Below are positions 1 to 8,572 of a stretch of 64,000 nt of DNA, one piece after another. Within the stretch, counting starts at the first letter, position 1. Each line of letters begins with the position of its first letter. The position numbers and the translations under genes were made by a program. This DNA is from an uncultured Lentisphaeraceae bacterium (GTDB lineage: Bacteria > Verrucomicrobiota > Kiritimatiellia > RFP12 > DVOR01): NCBI GenBank assembly GCA_949282555.1, contig CASDPK010000021.1:1-64000 (forward strand), in the 5' to 3' direction. The notes under the pieces were generated by a model, which did not search any database, was not told the origin of the DNA, and was given only the letters and a program-made list of their open reading frames with translations.

Positions 1-392
1 AAATGTTCTTGCAGAGCTATGACGGCGTGCTCCGCGTCTTCCCCGCGGTTCCCTCCCGCAAAACCTTTTCGGGAGCCTTCACCCTCCTTGCGCAAGGCGA
101 CTTCCTCGTAAGCGCCGAACATCGTGAAGGCGCGGTGCGATACGTCGCCATCAAGAGCCAACACGGCGGCGCCGTGACCCTCGCCAACCCATGGAAAACG
201 CCCTCCGTAAACGTCAACGGCACGCCGAAAAAGGCAGACCCGCAAGGACGCATCATCTTCGAGACCGAGGCGGGGAAAACCTACCTCATCGAAAACCCCA
301 CCTCCACACTCCAAGGGAAGCCCTTCGCCCCCTTCACCGGCACCCCCAACGCCGCGCGAAAAACCTTCCGCAACCGCACCCTCGGGCTCTGA
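1..392 (+). CDS. Glycoside hydrolase, C-terminal fragment (cut by window edge)
   Basis: The reading frame is open to the left edge; the first ATG is at 3, so the gene very likely starts outside the window. The visible 129 residues begin MFLQSYDGVLRVFPAVP and continue with a short strand-rich stretch (FLVSAEHREG, VAIKSQHGG, VTLANPW). I recognise this as the beta-sandwich tail that closes secreted GH95-like and similar glycoside hydrolases, where a conserved 'LLQS.dG.irlfPA.P' segment follows the catalytic (alpha/alpha)6 barrel. The exact family cannot be fixed without the catalytic part. It ends 17 bp from the convergent dprA stop. No catalytic residue is visible. Sugar-degrading function is inferred from family resemblance. 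Confidence 0.55.
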   Translation, partial: MFLQSYDGVLRVFPAVPSRKTFSGAFTLLAQGDFLVSAEHREGAVRYVAIKSQHGGAVTLANPWKTPSVNVNGTPKKADPQGRIIFETEAGKTYLIENPTSTLQGKPFAPFTGTPNAARKTFRNRTLGL

Positions 393-409
393 GCAATCCG
401 CGAGCGCGT

Positions 410-1525
410 TCAGTTTTGGCGGAGCAAGCCGCCGGGGAGCGGACGAAGTTTGCGGCGCATCTGGAGCCCCATCGTGAGATCGAGCACCTGCGGGAGCGGG
501 AGGCCCGTGCGCGCACAGAGATCATCAAGCGATGCGCCCTCCGTTCCGGCGGCCTCCCAAAGTTTCCGCTCTTCGGCCGTGAGGCCCACGGGACCCCCAA
601 CGTTTTCCGGTTCGGCTCCGACAAGTTCCAAGCTGTCGAAATCCTCAAGGATCTGCTCCGGCGAAATCACCAACCGCGCATCCCCCGCGCGGAGCAAGGC
701 ATGGTTGCCGGCGAAGCCGGGCCAATCGGCGCGGCCGGGCAACGCATAGATGGCTCGGCCCAATTCCCGCGCAAAGTCCACGGTGATCAGCGTGCCACTG
801 CGGGCGGGCGACTCCGCCACGAACACACCCTTGCTGAGCGCGGCGACGATGCGATTGCGCTGTGGGAAGGTCTTCGCGTCGGCATGCCGCCCGAAGGGAT
901 ATTCGCTCACCACCAAGCCGCCCGCCCGGACAATGTCGCGCGCCAACGGTTTGCGGCTGGCGGGATAGACGCAATCGAGTGCGGCCCCAATCACGGCGAT
1001 GGTGCGCCCCGGCGCCTCCTTCCCCGCCATCAGGGCACCCTCGTGCGCGGCGGAATCAATGCCCTCCGCCAAGCCGCTGAGCACATGAATGCCTGCGGAG
1101 GCCAGGCGCAGGGCAAAACGTTGCGCCTGCTCGGTGCCGTAGATGGAAGCACGGCGCGTGCCGATGATGGCCACCTGTGTTTGCGACAGCAAGGCAACGT
1201 CTCCCGCGCAGTACAGGCAAAGCGGCGGCGAAGGGGCGGCGCGCAGGCGCTCCGGATAGGCATCGTCGGCCCACGTGAGGATACGCACGGCCCGCGCCTC
1301 CGCGGCGGACTCCTCCTCATATGCGGCGGAAGGCTCGGCCAACGCGGCGGCGACCTCCGTCGCGAGCGCCGGCCCAAGTTCCTTGCAACGCCGGGCAATC
1401 TCCCCTGCCCCGGCCTCGGCGGCGTCGGCAAAAGAGCCGAAGGCCCGCTCCAACGAGCGAGCCTTCGCGGCCCCGATGCGCGGCACGCGGTTCAGGGCGA
1501 TGAGCGCATGGCGCGTGTCAATCAT
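410..1525 (-). CDS. dprA: DNA-processing protein DprA
   Basis: DprA (Smf) binds incoming single-stranded DNA and loads RecA during natural transformation, and it persists widely in non-competent bacteria. The 371-residue protein has an N-terminal helical region with a helix-hairpin-helix-like stretch (ALNRVPRIGAAKARSLE). A Rossmann-like core follows, with the family signatures IIGTRRASIYG, SGLAEGIDSAAHEGAL and SGTLITVDFAREL ending AlPG. A short winged-helix-like tail closes it. The start chosen is the ATG at 1525, whose A is also the last base of the pta stop (TGATG), so the two genes are translationally coupled. An upstream in-frame extension to 1582 lies inside pta and is unlikely. No other competence genes are in the window. 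Confidence 0.93.
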   Translation of the reverse strand: MIDTRHALIALNRVPRIGAAKARSLERAFGSFADAAEAGAGEIARRCKELGPALATEVAAALAEPSAAYEEESAAEARAVRILTWADDAYPERLRAAPSPPLCLYCAGDVALLSQTQVAIIGTRRASIYGTEQAQRFALRLASAGIHVLSGLAEGIDSAAHEGALMAGKEAPGRTIAVIGAALDCVYPASRKPLARDIVRAGGLVVSEYPFGRHADAKTFPQRNRIVAALSKGVFVAESPARSGTLITVDFARELGRAIYALPGRADWPGFAGNHALLRAGDARLVISPEQILEDFDSLELVGAEPENVGGPVGLTAEERKLWEAAGTEGASLDDLCARTGLPLPQVLDLTMGLQMRRKLRPLPGGLLRQN

Positions 1526-2535
1526 CAGAGCGTCTGGCCCACAGTGATGCAGATATTGCCGAAGATGTCCTCGGCGGAGCACCCGCGGGAGAGATCGTTG
1601 ATGGGCTTGGCGACACCCTGCACCACAGGGCCCAGGGCGGTGGCGCCACCGAGACGCTGCACCAGCTTGTAGCAGATGTTGCCGGCCTGAAGGTCGGGGA
1701 AGATGAGCACGTTGGCGTCGCCCTTGATGGTGCCGCCGGGGTTCTTCTGGAGGGCCACGGCCGGAACGATGGCGGCGTCGGCCTGGATTTCGCCATCCAC
1801 CACCGCGTCGAGCCCCAGTTCCTCAAACTTCGCCTTGGTGAGGCGCGCGGCCTCGGCCACCTTGTCCACCAGCTCATGCTTGGCCGACCCCTTGGAGGAG
1901 AAGGAGAGGAAGGCGACCTTCGGCTGCTTGCCCACGAGCGAACGGAAGGTGCGGGCCGTCGCCAACGCGATGTCCACCATCTGTTCGGCGGTGGGGCAAG
2001 GATTCACCGCGCAGTCGGCGAAGCACAGCACCTCGTCGCCCGCGGCCGTCGGCTCACGCAATCCCATCAGGAAGGTCGACGACGCCAACTTGATGCCGGG
2101 GGCCGTGCCCACGCACTGGAACGCCGCCCGAAGCATGTCGCCGGTGGACGCGATCGAGCCCGCCACAAGGCCATCGGCCTTGCCGGTGGCAAGCATCATG
2201 GCGCCGAAGTAAATGCGCTTGTCGAGCAGGGTCTGACGCGCCGCCTCGGGCGTCATGCCCTTGGCCTTGCGCTTCTCATAAAAGGCCGTGGTGAGCTCTT
2301 CGAGCAAGGGGCCCTTCGTGTAATCGATGGTCTGAACCTCGGGGGCCAACTTCATGCCGGCGGCATTCTCGGAGAAGACGATCTCCTCGGGCGTGCCGAG
2401 CACAACGATTTTGGCGACGTTTTCCTGCACGGCGAGGTTGGCGGCCTTGATGACGCGCGGATCCTGCCCCTCGGGCAACACCACCGTCCGCCCGGACCCT
2501 TTGGCCTTGGCGCAAATCTGCTTGAGCAATTCCAT
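1525..2535 (-). CDS. pta: Phosphate acetyltransferase
   Basis: Pta converts acetyl-CoA and phosphate to acetyl-phosphate and CoA, the first step of acetate formation and ATP recovery in fermenters. The protein is 336 residues, the size of the short single-domain Pta. It shows the family pattern from ELLKQICAKA and VVLPEGQDPR through ADGLVAGSI, FLSFSSKGSAKHELVDKV, DGEIQADAAIVP and ANVLIFPDLQAGNICYKL. The start at 2535 is preceded by AAAGGA with good spacing; a longer frame to 2625 has no such site. A -10-like TATCAT lies near 2568. It heads an operon with dprA, overlapping by one base. An acetate kinase gene is not present here. Confidence 0.95.
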   Translation of the reverse strand: MELLKQICAKAKGSGRTVVLPEGQDPRVIKAANLAVQENVAKIVVLGTPEEIVFSENAAGMKLAPEVQTIDYTKGPLLEELTTAFYEKRKAKGMTPEAARQTLLDKRIYFGAMMLATGKADGLVAGSIASTGDMLRAAFQCVGTAPGIKLASSTFLMGLREPTAAGDEVLCFADCAVNPCPTAEQMVDIALATARTFRSLVGKQPKVAFLSFSSKGSAKHELVDKVAEAARLTKAKFEELGLDAVVDGEIQADAAIVPAVALQKNPGGTIKGDANVLIFPDLQAGNICYKLVQRLGGATALGPVVQGVAKPINDLSRGCSAEDIFGNICITVGQTL

Positions 2536-2656
2536 GACAAATCCTTTCGTAACAGCAAGGAAAGCCGTATGATACACCCTGCCGCCGCCCCCATGCAAGC
2601 CGAACCCCTCCCGCAGGAGGGGCACGCTCGCAAGTTATTCGTGACGTCTTATGGGC

Positions 2657-3112
2657 TTAGGCAAATGGATTGCCATCCGCATCGACGGTTGTCGTGACGA
2701 TTTCGTAAATCGCCCATCCCGTGAGCCCCAACAGTATGACCCCTCCGATCAGAAAGAAAGAAGTGATGAGGCCGAAGATTCCAACGCCCAATTGCACAAA
2801 AGCCTTCGATTTGTAGCCGGCATAAAAATTGTGTACACCGTAGGCGCCAAGGAAAATACCAAGGAGGATGAACACCGTCCGACTGCGCACCCCACCCTGC
2901 AGACCACTTTTTATCGCAGGCGCAGTGGGAGCCTTGCGCACGGCCTGATTCGTCAAGGGGACACCGCAATTCAAGCAAATTGCCTGACGTTCATTCTTGA
3001 TTTCGGTGCCACAAGCTGCGCAAAACTTTTTCTCAACGCCGACAGGAAGTCCGCATTTCGTGCAGATCGTAGCCTTGTCATTCAGCTCATTGCCACAGTT
3101 AGTGCAAAACAT
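2657..3112 (-). CDS. Zinc-ribbon and TM2-domain membrane protein
   Basis: A 151-residue protein of unknown cellular role. The N-terminus (residues 1-55) holds three zinc-ribbon-like CxxC pairs (CTNCGNE, CTKCGLP, CAACGTE, then CLNCGVP). This is followed by a linker and a TM2 domain near residues 80-145, recognised by GIFLGAYGVHNFYAGYKSKA and a second hydrophobic helix with TGWAIYEI. Such zinc-ribbon/TM2 fusions are common, uncharacterised inner-membrane proteins. The start at ATG 3112 puts the first CxxC at the very N-terminus and has an AGAGG-like site upstream; the TTG further upstream is less likely. It is a single gene, divergent from the acyltransferase. Confidence 0.85.
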   Translation of the reverse strand: MFCTNCGNELNDKATICTKCGLPVGVEKKFCAACGTEIKNERQAICLNCGVPLTNQAVRKAPTAPAIKSGLQGGVRSRTVFILLGIFLGAYGVHNFYAGYKSKAFVQLGVGIFGLITSFFLIGGVILLGLTGWAIYEIVTTTVDADGNPFA

Positions 3113-3479
3113 GAGATTACCTCTTCCTTCATACTCTCGGGCTTGCAACGATTCCCTTAAGGCGTTTCATTTACGTCGCCCATACGTGCCAAAAGAAACC
3201 TATTTCTTAGAGCACGGCTATAATAGCCTCACCTCCCCCTCCCCCCTATTTGTCAAGTACTTTTTTAGAGTGCTTGCCTTGTTGTGATGTTCTCCCTCCT
3301 CCTTCTTGATAAGGGACGGAGCCTGTGTGCCGTTCCGAGATGCAGAGCGTCTTGAGGGAAAGGCTTAAGGGGGACGAACTCCGCCCTCTTACGCTGAGTT
3401 ATCATCTCCCGGTCTGCCTACGCGGGAACGCACCGGCGGAGAAACACCGAAAACGCCCCCGATGCGGCGAGGTTTCGCC
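3113..3479. other. Divergent intergenic region, TM2 gene / acyltransferase
   Basis: About 370 bp without a convincing gene. On the minus strand a TATTAT box near 3216-3223 could serve the TM2-protein gene. A TATAAT in the plus direction near 3220 faces no close gene start. There is a pyrimidine-rich run (3230-3250). I see no RNA gene or strong repeat. Confidence 0.5.
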
Positions 3480-3485
3480 TATAAT
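3480..3485 (+). promoter_or_regulatory. -10 box TATAAT, probable leaderless promoter of acyltransferase gene
   Basis: A perfect TATAAT ends only 6 nt before the ATG at 3492, so transcription should begin at or next to the start codon. No recognisable -35 lies 17 bp upstream. The GGGG between the box and the ATG would lie at or before the transcription start. Confidence 0.55.
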
Positions 3486-3491
3486 GGGGCC

Positions 3492-4613
3492 ATGAGCACA
3501 CAGTCCCTTCCCACAAAGCCCCATTATCTCTCCCTCGATGCCCTGCGCGGCGTGGCGGCCGTGATGGTGGTTCTCTTCCACATCATGGAAACGCACATGG
3601 CCTTGGGCGGAGGCACCTCCCGCGACACGTTGCTCAACCACACCTACTTGGCCGTGGATTTCTTCTTCCTGCTCTCGGGATTTGTCATCGGCTATGCCTA
3701 CGACAGCCGCAAAGACAGTCTCTCCGTGGGGGCCTTCCTGCGCCGGCGCCTCATCCGCCTCCAACCGATGGTGGTGATCGGCGGCCTCTTGGGGGCGGCG
3801 CTCTTCTGGTTCCACGTGGCGCCGGCCGTGGGCTGGGGCGGCATCCCCGACACGCCGGTGTGGCAATGGGCCGTCATCGCGCTGATGGGATGCTTGCTCC
3901 TCCCGGTCACCACGGGGTGGGACATCCGGGGATGGAACGAGATGTTCCCCCTCAACGCCGTCTCTTGGTCGCTCTTCTATGAATACATCGGCAATTTGGC
4001 CTACGTCCTTGTGATCCGCCGATTGCCCACGCGCGTGCTGGGGGCGCTGACGGGACTGCTTGCCTTCACCATGGTGGGCTGGCTCCTCTTTGGGCCCCAA
4101 GGCGACGTTATCCGGGGGTGGACGTTTGCACCCAACCATGCGGCGGTGGCTTCCCTTCGGCTCTTCCTCCCCTTCTGCTTGGGCCTGCTGATGTCGCGCA
4201 CGCTCCGGCCGTGTCCGTTGCGGGTTCCCTTCCCGGCGCTGGCGGCGGCGTTGGTCGTGCTGTTCTCGGTGCCGCGGTTGGGGGGCGAACAGGCCCTGTG
4301 GGTGAATGGCCTCTATGAGGCCTTCTGCCTGCTGATCGCCTTCCCGCTCATCGTTTGGCTGGGCTCCGGATGCCACACCGAGGGGGCTGTCGGCTCCCGG
4401 GTCTGCACCTTCTTGGGCGATCTCTCGTATCCGCTTTACATCACGCATTTCCCCATCATTTACAGCTATACCGCCTTCGTGGCCAACACGGGCCGCCACA
4501 CCCTCGCACAGGCTTGGCCCTTCGCGCTCCTTGCGGTGGGGGTGGCCGTGATCTTCGCGTGGGTGACCTTCCGCTTCATCGACCTGCCGCTCCGCCGTTG
4601 GCTCTCGCGCTAA
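3492..4613 (+). CDS. Acyltransferase 3 family membrane protein (OafA/YrhL-like)
   Basis: A 373-residue polytopic membrane acyltransferase of the family that O-acetylates or otherwise acylates surface polysaccharides. The N-terminal signature SLDALRGVAAVMVVLFH places the essential His at residue 30, followed by a second motif FFLLSGFVIGY. About ten hydrophobic helices follow, with a late SYPLYITHFPI motif typical of the family. There is no C-terminal SGNH domain, so it is the short form. The first ATG after the -10 box is used. It stands alone between the TM2 gene and ppx, so its sugar substrate cannot be deduced. Confidence 0.88.
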   Translation: MSTQSLPTKPHYLSLDALRGVAAVMVVLFHIMETHMALGGGTSRDTLLNHTYLAVDFFFLLSGFVIGYAYDSRKDSLSVGAFLRRRLIRLQPMVVIGGLLGAALFWFHVAPAVGWGGIPDTPVWQWAVIALMGCLLLPVTTGWDIRGWNEMFPLNAVSWSLFYEYIGNLAYVLVIRRLPTRVLGALTGLLAFTMVGWLLFGPQGDVIRGWTFAPNHAAVASLRLFLPFCLGLLMSRTLRPCPLRVPFPALAAALVVLFSVPRLGGEQALWVNGLYEAFCLLIAFPLIVWLGSGCHTEGAVGSRVCTFLGDLSYPLYITHFPIIYSYTAFVANTGRHTLAQAWPFALLAVGVAVIFAWVTFRFIDLPLRRWLSR

Positions 4614-4620
4614 CCAAAAA

Positions 4621-4663
4621 CTGACACAAGGCTGACCTTCCGCGAACATCCGCGCGCTATCTT
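4621..4663 (+). promoter_or_regulatory. Candidate Pho box and -10 upstream of ppx-ppk
   Basis: Two direct repeats with the 11-bp period of PhoB sites, CTGACACAAGG (4621-4631) and CTGACCTTCCG (4632-4642), precede a weak -10 TATCTT (4658-4663). The ATG of ppx is at 4673. PhoB control of polyphosphate genes is known in other bacteria; that it applies here is inferred from the spacing and the partial match to the CTGTCAT core. Confidence 0.35.
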
Positions 4664-4672
4664 GGCGGACGT

Positions 4673-5599
4673 ATGGGAACGGAAACCAAAGAGAAACTCG
4701 CCCTCATCGACGTGGGCTCAAACACCATCCGCACCGTCGTCTACGGGCGGTACGGCGGGCGCGTGCGCAAACTTTACAGCGAGCGCGACTACACCGGCCT
4801 GCTGGCCTACGTGCGCGACGGCCGCCTGAGCGCCGAAGGCATCACCCGACTCTGCGAAACGCTGGCGCACATGCGGCGCTTCTGCGCGCTCTGCCAATGC
4901 GCCTCCGTCACCGCCTTCTCCACGGCCTCCCTGCGGGGCGTCACCAACCGCGCGGCCGTGCTCTCCGCCGTGCGGCGGCGCACCGGATTGGAGATCCGCC
5001 CCCTCTCCGAGGAGGAAGAAATGGCCTGCGACTGCGAGGGTCTGCGCCGCAGCGGCGTGCGCGAAGGGGTGGCCTTCGACCTCGGCGGCGGCAGTTGCCA
5101 AGTTTTCCGCTTCGGCGAAGAGGGCCTCCAAGAGGGCGCCTCGCTCCCCTTCGGGTGCCTCTCGCTCGGCACCCACTTTGTGCGCGAGGGGCTCTTCCCA
5201 AGCCGCGAGGAGGCCAAAACCATCCGCCGCTTCGTGCGCAACGCGCTGGAAGACCGTCTGCCCGGCCTCTCCGGCATCGCCCCGCCCACGCTCTACGCCA
5301 TGGGCGGCACCGCCCGCGCCGCCGCCAAAGTGTTGCGCGCCCTCTCGGGCGACGACGCCGGGGCCGGCGTCTCTTGCGAGGCCCTCCACCGACTGTTGCG
5401 CGACGCCCGGCGCAACGAGGCCCGCACCGTTGATCTCCTCCGTCGCGTCATCCCCGGACGCATGTCCACGCTTCTGCCCGGCATTGCCGCCATGGAGGCC
5501 ATCGCACGCCACGTAGGGCGCGACACCATCGACGTCTCGCCCGTGGGCGTCAGGGAAGGATTCTTATGGACGTATCTTCTGCCTTCGGTTGCACCCTGA
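4673..5599 (+). CDS. ppx: Exopolyphosphatase / pppGpp phosphatase family (Ppx/GppA)
   Basis: A member of the ASKHA-fold Ppx/GppA family, which hydrolyses terminal phosphate from polyphosphate or pppGpp. At 308 residues it is the short form lacking the C-terminal HD domain of E. coli Ppx. Phosphate-binding loops are visible as LIDVGSNTIRTVVY (residues 10-23) and AFDLGGGSCQVF, with a later YAMGGTARAAAK loop. The gene overlaps ppk by 34 bp, so the two are certainly co-transcribed. A polyphosphatase role is favoured over pppGpp hydrolysis because of ppk. There is no good Shine-Dalgarno site and the -10-like box is only 9 nt from the ATG. Confidence 0.88.
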   Translation: MGTETKEKLALIDVGSNTIRTVVYGRYGGRVRKLYSERDYTGLLAYVRDGRLSAEGITRLCETLAHMRRFCALCQCASVTAFSTASLRGVTNRAAVLSAVRRRTGLEIRPLSEEEEMACDCEGLRRSGVREGVAFDLGGGSCQVFRFGEEGLQEGASLPFGCLSLGTHFVREGLFPSREEAKTIRRFVRNALEDRLPGLSGIAPPTLYAMGGTARAAAKVLRALSGDDAGAGVSCEALHRLLRDARRNEARTVDLLRRVIPGRMSTLLPGIAAMEAIARHVGRDTIDVSPVGVREGFLWTYLLPSVAP

Positions 5600-7677
5600 A
5601 CCGCGAACTCAGCTGGCTGGCCTTCAATGGCCGCGTGCTGGAGGAAGCCACGCTCCCGGAGCGTCCGCCGCTTGACCGGCTGACCTTTTTGGGGATCTTC
5701 CTCAACAATCTCGACGAGTTCTACCGCGTCCGCGTGGGGTCGCTTCTCGACGCGGCGGCCCTTCCCCGTCCGCCCATCGACGACAAGACCGGCTGGACGC
5801 CCGACCGCCAGCTCGCCGCCGTGGCCGCCGAAGTCGCCCGCCTCATGGAAGCCACCGAACGAGCCGCCGAGAGTCTGCGGGAGGCCTTCGCCGCCGCGGA
5901 GGTCACCTTCCCGCGGCCCGAGACGTTGGAGGGGGCCCGCGCCGCCACCATGGCCCGCTTCTTCAAGGAAGAGCTCAAACCGCTCCTGTCGCCGCTGGTG
6001 ATCGACGCGCACCACCCCTTCCCCTTCCTGCGCGACCGCGAGAGCGCGGTGCTTTCGGACTTCGGCCACAAGGCGCTGGGCGTCATCCCCTTGGGGCGGT
6101 TGCCCCGCTTCCGCGTCTTTTCCGACGCCGAGGGCCATTGGATGCTCCACACCGCCGACGTGGTGCGCTTCTTCGCCCCCCGCCTCTACGGCCGCCGCAC
6201 CCTCGCCGAAAGCGTGGTCTGCCGCGTCACCCGAAACGCCGACCTCACCGTGGAGGAACACGAGAGCGAGGGCGACTTCCGCGGCGCCATGCGGGACTTC
6301 GTCCGCCGCCGCAAACGCTTGGCGCCCGTGCGGGTGCAATTCTCCCCCGCGGCCAGCCCCCGCCTCGCCGAGCTCGTCGCCGACCGTTTGGGGTGCCCTG
6401 CCGGCGTGGCCCCCGTGGCGCAGGCGCTCCCGCTCGATCCCGCCTTTGCGTTCGGCCTGGCCAAAGCCCTGCCGCCGGAGGTGGCCCGGAATCTCTCCCC
6501 CTCCCCGCACCGTCCCGCCCAGCCCGCATGGGCCCAGGGCGACATCACCGCCCGCATCCGTGAGCGCGATCGCCTGCTGCACCTTCCCTTCGAGTCCATC
6601 ACGCCCTTTGTCCGACTGCTCGAACAGGCCGCCGACGACCCGCAGGTGACCGCCATCCGCATCACGCTCTACCGCCTCGCCGCCAATTCGCGTATCGCCC
6701 AAGCCCTCGCCCGCGCCGCCGAGAACGGAAAGGACGTGCTGTGCGTGCTGGAACTCCGCGCCCGTTTCGACGAGGAGAGCAACATCAACTATTCCGAGAT
6801 GTTGCAGGAGGCCGGGTGCACCGTCATTTACGGCCTCCCCGAAGACAAAGTCCACGCCAAGGTCTGCCTCATCCTCTACGCGGGCCACAACGGCGCCCCC
6901 AAGACCATCACGCAGATCGGCACCGGCAACTACAACGAAAAGACCGCCGCCCTCTACACCGACCTCTCCTACCTCACGGCCAATCCCGCCATCGGCCGCG
7001 ACGCCCAGCGCCTCTTCCGCCACCTCTGCCTCGGCGATTCCCACTGCGAGACCGACCTGCTGTGGGTGGCCCCGCACGCCTTCCTGACCCGCGTCTTGGC
7101 CCAGCTCGACGAAGAGATCGCCGAGGCCCGCGCGGGACGCCCCGCCTACGCCTTCCTCAAGGTCAATGGCCTCAACTCCATGCCGCTCATCGAGAAACTC
7201 ATCGAGGCCTCCTGCGCCGGCGTCACCCTTGAGCTCTTCGTCCGCGGCATCTGCTGTCTGCGACCCGGCGTGCCGGGGAAGACCGACCGCATCCGCGTGG
7301 TCTCCGTGGTCGGCGACCATCTCGAGCACACCCGCCTGCTCTGCTTCGGCGCCAAGGGCCGCGAACGCCTTTTCATCGGCTCCGGGGATTTCCTCAACCG
7401 CAACCTCACCCGACGGGTCGAGGTCTACGTGCCCATCCTCGACGCCGATTGCCGCGCCGATTTGCTCGGGATGATTGACATCCTCCGCGCCGACACCGCC
7501 AAGGGCCGCCGAATGTCCGCCGATGGCACCTATGCCCTCCCCGCGCCCGATGGCACCCCGCCCTTCAGCTCCCAGCGGGCCCTTGCCGAACGCTACGCCA
7601 CCCCCGCCCCCGTGCCGGAGCGCCGCCCCCTCCTCCGGCGTCTCTTCGGATGGAAGCCCCGCCGCACGTCCCCCTGA
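5566..7677 (+). CDS. ppk: Polyphosphate kinase 1
   Basis: PPK1 polymerises the gamma-phosphate of ATP into inorganic polyphosphate. The 703-residue protein has the standard order: N domain (LNRELSWLAFNGRVLEEA, residues 11-28), head domain, and two phospholipase-D-like catalytic domains. The autophosphorylated His is H430 in KVHAKVCLI, followed by IGTGNYNEKTAALYTDLS. The second active-site His is H588 in DHLEHTRLLCF. It starts within the last 34 bp of ppx, with AGGA just upstream of the ATG. The proline-rich tail after residue 660 is family-variable. With ppx it forms a make-and-break polyphosphate unit, possibly phosphate-regulated. Confidence 0.96.
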   Translation: MDVSSAFGCTLNRELSWLAFNGRVLEEATLPERPPLDRLTFLGIFLNNLDEFYRVRVGSLLDAAALPRPPIDDKTGWTPDRQLAAVAAEVARLMEATERAAESLREAFAAAEVTFPRPETLEGARAATMARFFKEELKPLLSPLVIDAHHPFPFLRDRESAVLSDFGHKALGVIPLGRLPRFRVFSDAEGHWMLHTADVVRFFAPRLYGRRTLAESVVCRVTRNADLTVEEHESEGDFRGAMRDFVRRRKRLAPVRVQFSPAASPRLAELVADRLGCPAGVAPVAQALPLDPAFAFGLAKALPPEVARNLSPSPHRPAQPAWAQGDITARIRERDRLLHLPFESITPFVRLLEQAADDPQVTAIRITLYRLAANSRIAQALARAAENGKDVLCVLELRARFDEESNINYSEMLQEAGCTVIYGLPEDKVHAKVCLILYAGHNGAPKTITQIGTGNYNEKTAALYTDLSYLTANPAIGRDAQRLFRHLCLGDSHCETDLLWVAPHAFLTRVLAQLDEEIAEARAGRPAYAFLKVNGLNSMPLIEKLIEASCAGVTLELFVRGICCLRPGVPGKTDRIRVVSVVGDHLEHTRLLCFGAKGRERLFIGSGDFLNRNLTRRVEVYVPILDADCRADLLGMIDILRADTAKGRRMSADGTYALPAPDGTPPFSSQRALAERYATPAPVPERRPLLRRLFGWKPRRTSP

Positions 7678-7716
7678 CCGCCGTCATGCCCCTTGCGCCG
7701 GCGGAAGGGATTGGGC

Positions 7717-7722
7717 TATACT
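7717..7722 (+). promoter_or_regulatory. -10 box TATACT, probable leaderless promoter
   Basis: TATACT ends 7 nt before the ATG at 7730. No Shine-Dalgarno sequence can fit in the transcribed leader. It is the same arrangement as at 3480 and 8561. Confidence 0.5.
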
Positions 7723-7729
7723 CCGAAAC

Positions 7730-8521
7730 ATGAAACTCTGTCTCCTCGGCCCCCTTTGGGGCGATATCTGCGGCGCGCCCTACGAGTTCCACCCGGAGCG
7801 CGACCCCGAAGCCATCGACCTCGCCCACCCCAACCGGGACTTCACGGACGACACCGTGCTGACGCTTGCCGTCGCAAAAGCCATTCTGGAGCGGCGCCCT
7901 TACCGCGACACGCTCTTTGAGCTGGCGCGCGCCTACCCCAACGTCGGCTACGGCGGGCGCTTCCTGCGCCAGTGGCTCCAAAAGGGCGATCCCTCCCCCT
8001 ATGGCAGCTTCGGCAACGGCGCGGCCATGCGGGTGGCGCCCGTGGGCTGGGCCTTCAACACCGTGGAGGACGTGTTGCGCGAGGCGGAGGCTTCGGCCGC
8101 CTGTTCGCACGACCACCCCGACGGCATCGCCTCGGCGCAAGCCGTCGCCCTCGCCGTCTTCCTCGCCCGCAAAGGACAGGACAAGGCGGAGATCCGCGAG
8201 GCCCTCGAAGAGCGCTTCGGCTACGCCCTCTCCGACGACCTCCCCGCCCTCCGCGACGAGGCGGCGCGGCAGGGGTTCGACGCGACCTTCCGTTCCGTCC
8301 CGCTCGCCCTTGGCGTCTTTCTGGGGACGGAGAGCTTCGACGACTGTCTGCGCCAAGCCATCGCCCTTGGCGGCGACGCCGACACACAGGCCTGCATCGC
8401 CTGCGCCGTGGCCGAGGCCTACTACGGCCCCGACGAGGCCCTGGCCCCACAGGTGGCCGCCTTCCTCCCGCCGCCCCTGCGCCATATCCTCTCGGCCTTT
8501 GCGGCCAAATACGGCGTGTGA
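7730..8521 (+). CDS. ADP-ribosylglycohydrolase family protein
   Basis: A 263-residue member of the DraG/ARH family, which removes ADP-ribose from proteins or other ADP-ribosylated molecules using two Mg ions. The metal-binding motifs are FTDDTVL at residues 38-44 and GGDADTQACI near residue 215, both complete. An internal GSFGNGAAMRVAPVGW motif, also typical, follows. It starts at the ATG next to the -10 box; the frame is open further upstream but overlaps ppk. It is not next to a DraT or toxin gene, so the substrate is unknown. It is a single gene between ppk and pdxA, with its own promoter. Confidence 0.9.
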   Translation: MKLCLLGPLWGDICGAPYEFHPERDPEAIDLAHPNRDFTDDTVLTLAVAKAILERRPYRDTLFELARAYPNVGYGGRFLRQWLQKGDPSPYGSFGNGAAMRVAPVGWAFNTVEDVLREAEASAACSHDHPDGIASAQAVALAVFLARKGQDKAEIREALEERFGYALSDDLPALRDEAARQGFDATFRSVPLALGVFLGTESFDDCLRQAIALGGDADTQACIACAVAEAYYGPDEALAPQVAAFLPPPLRHILSAFAAKYGV

Positions 8522-8557
8522 CCCCTGCGCGGCGACATCCTCCCTCCGAGGCCAACG

Positions 8558-8566
8558 TGTTATAAT
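8558..8566 (+). promoter_or_regulatory. Extended -10 promoter TGTTATAAT, probable leaderless start of pdxA
   Basis: TGT plus TATAAT (8561-8566) matches the extended -10 consensus. The ATG of pdxA at 8573 is 6 nt after the box, close to the expected transcription start. There is no clear -35. Confidence 0.55.
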
Positions 8567-8572
8567 GGCGGC

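Noticed and set aside
3301-3345. Fourth copy of the dispersed repeat (CCGTTCCGAGATGCAGAGCG)
   Set aside because: Only a short stretch resembles copy C and the two-unit layout is missing, so it could be chance.
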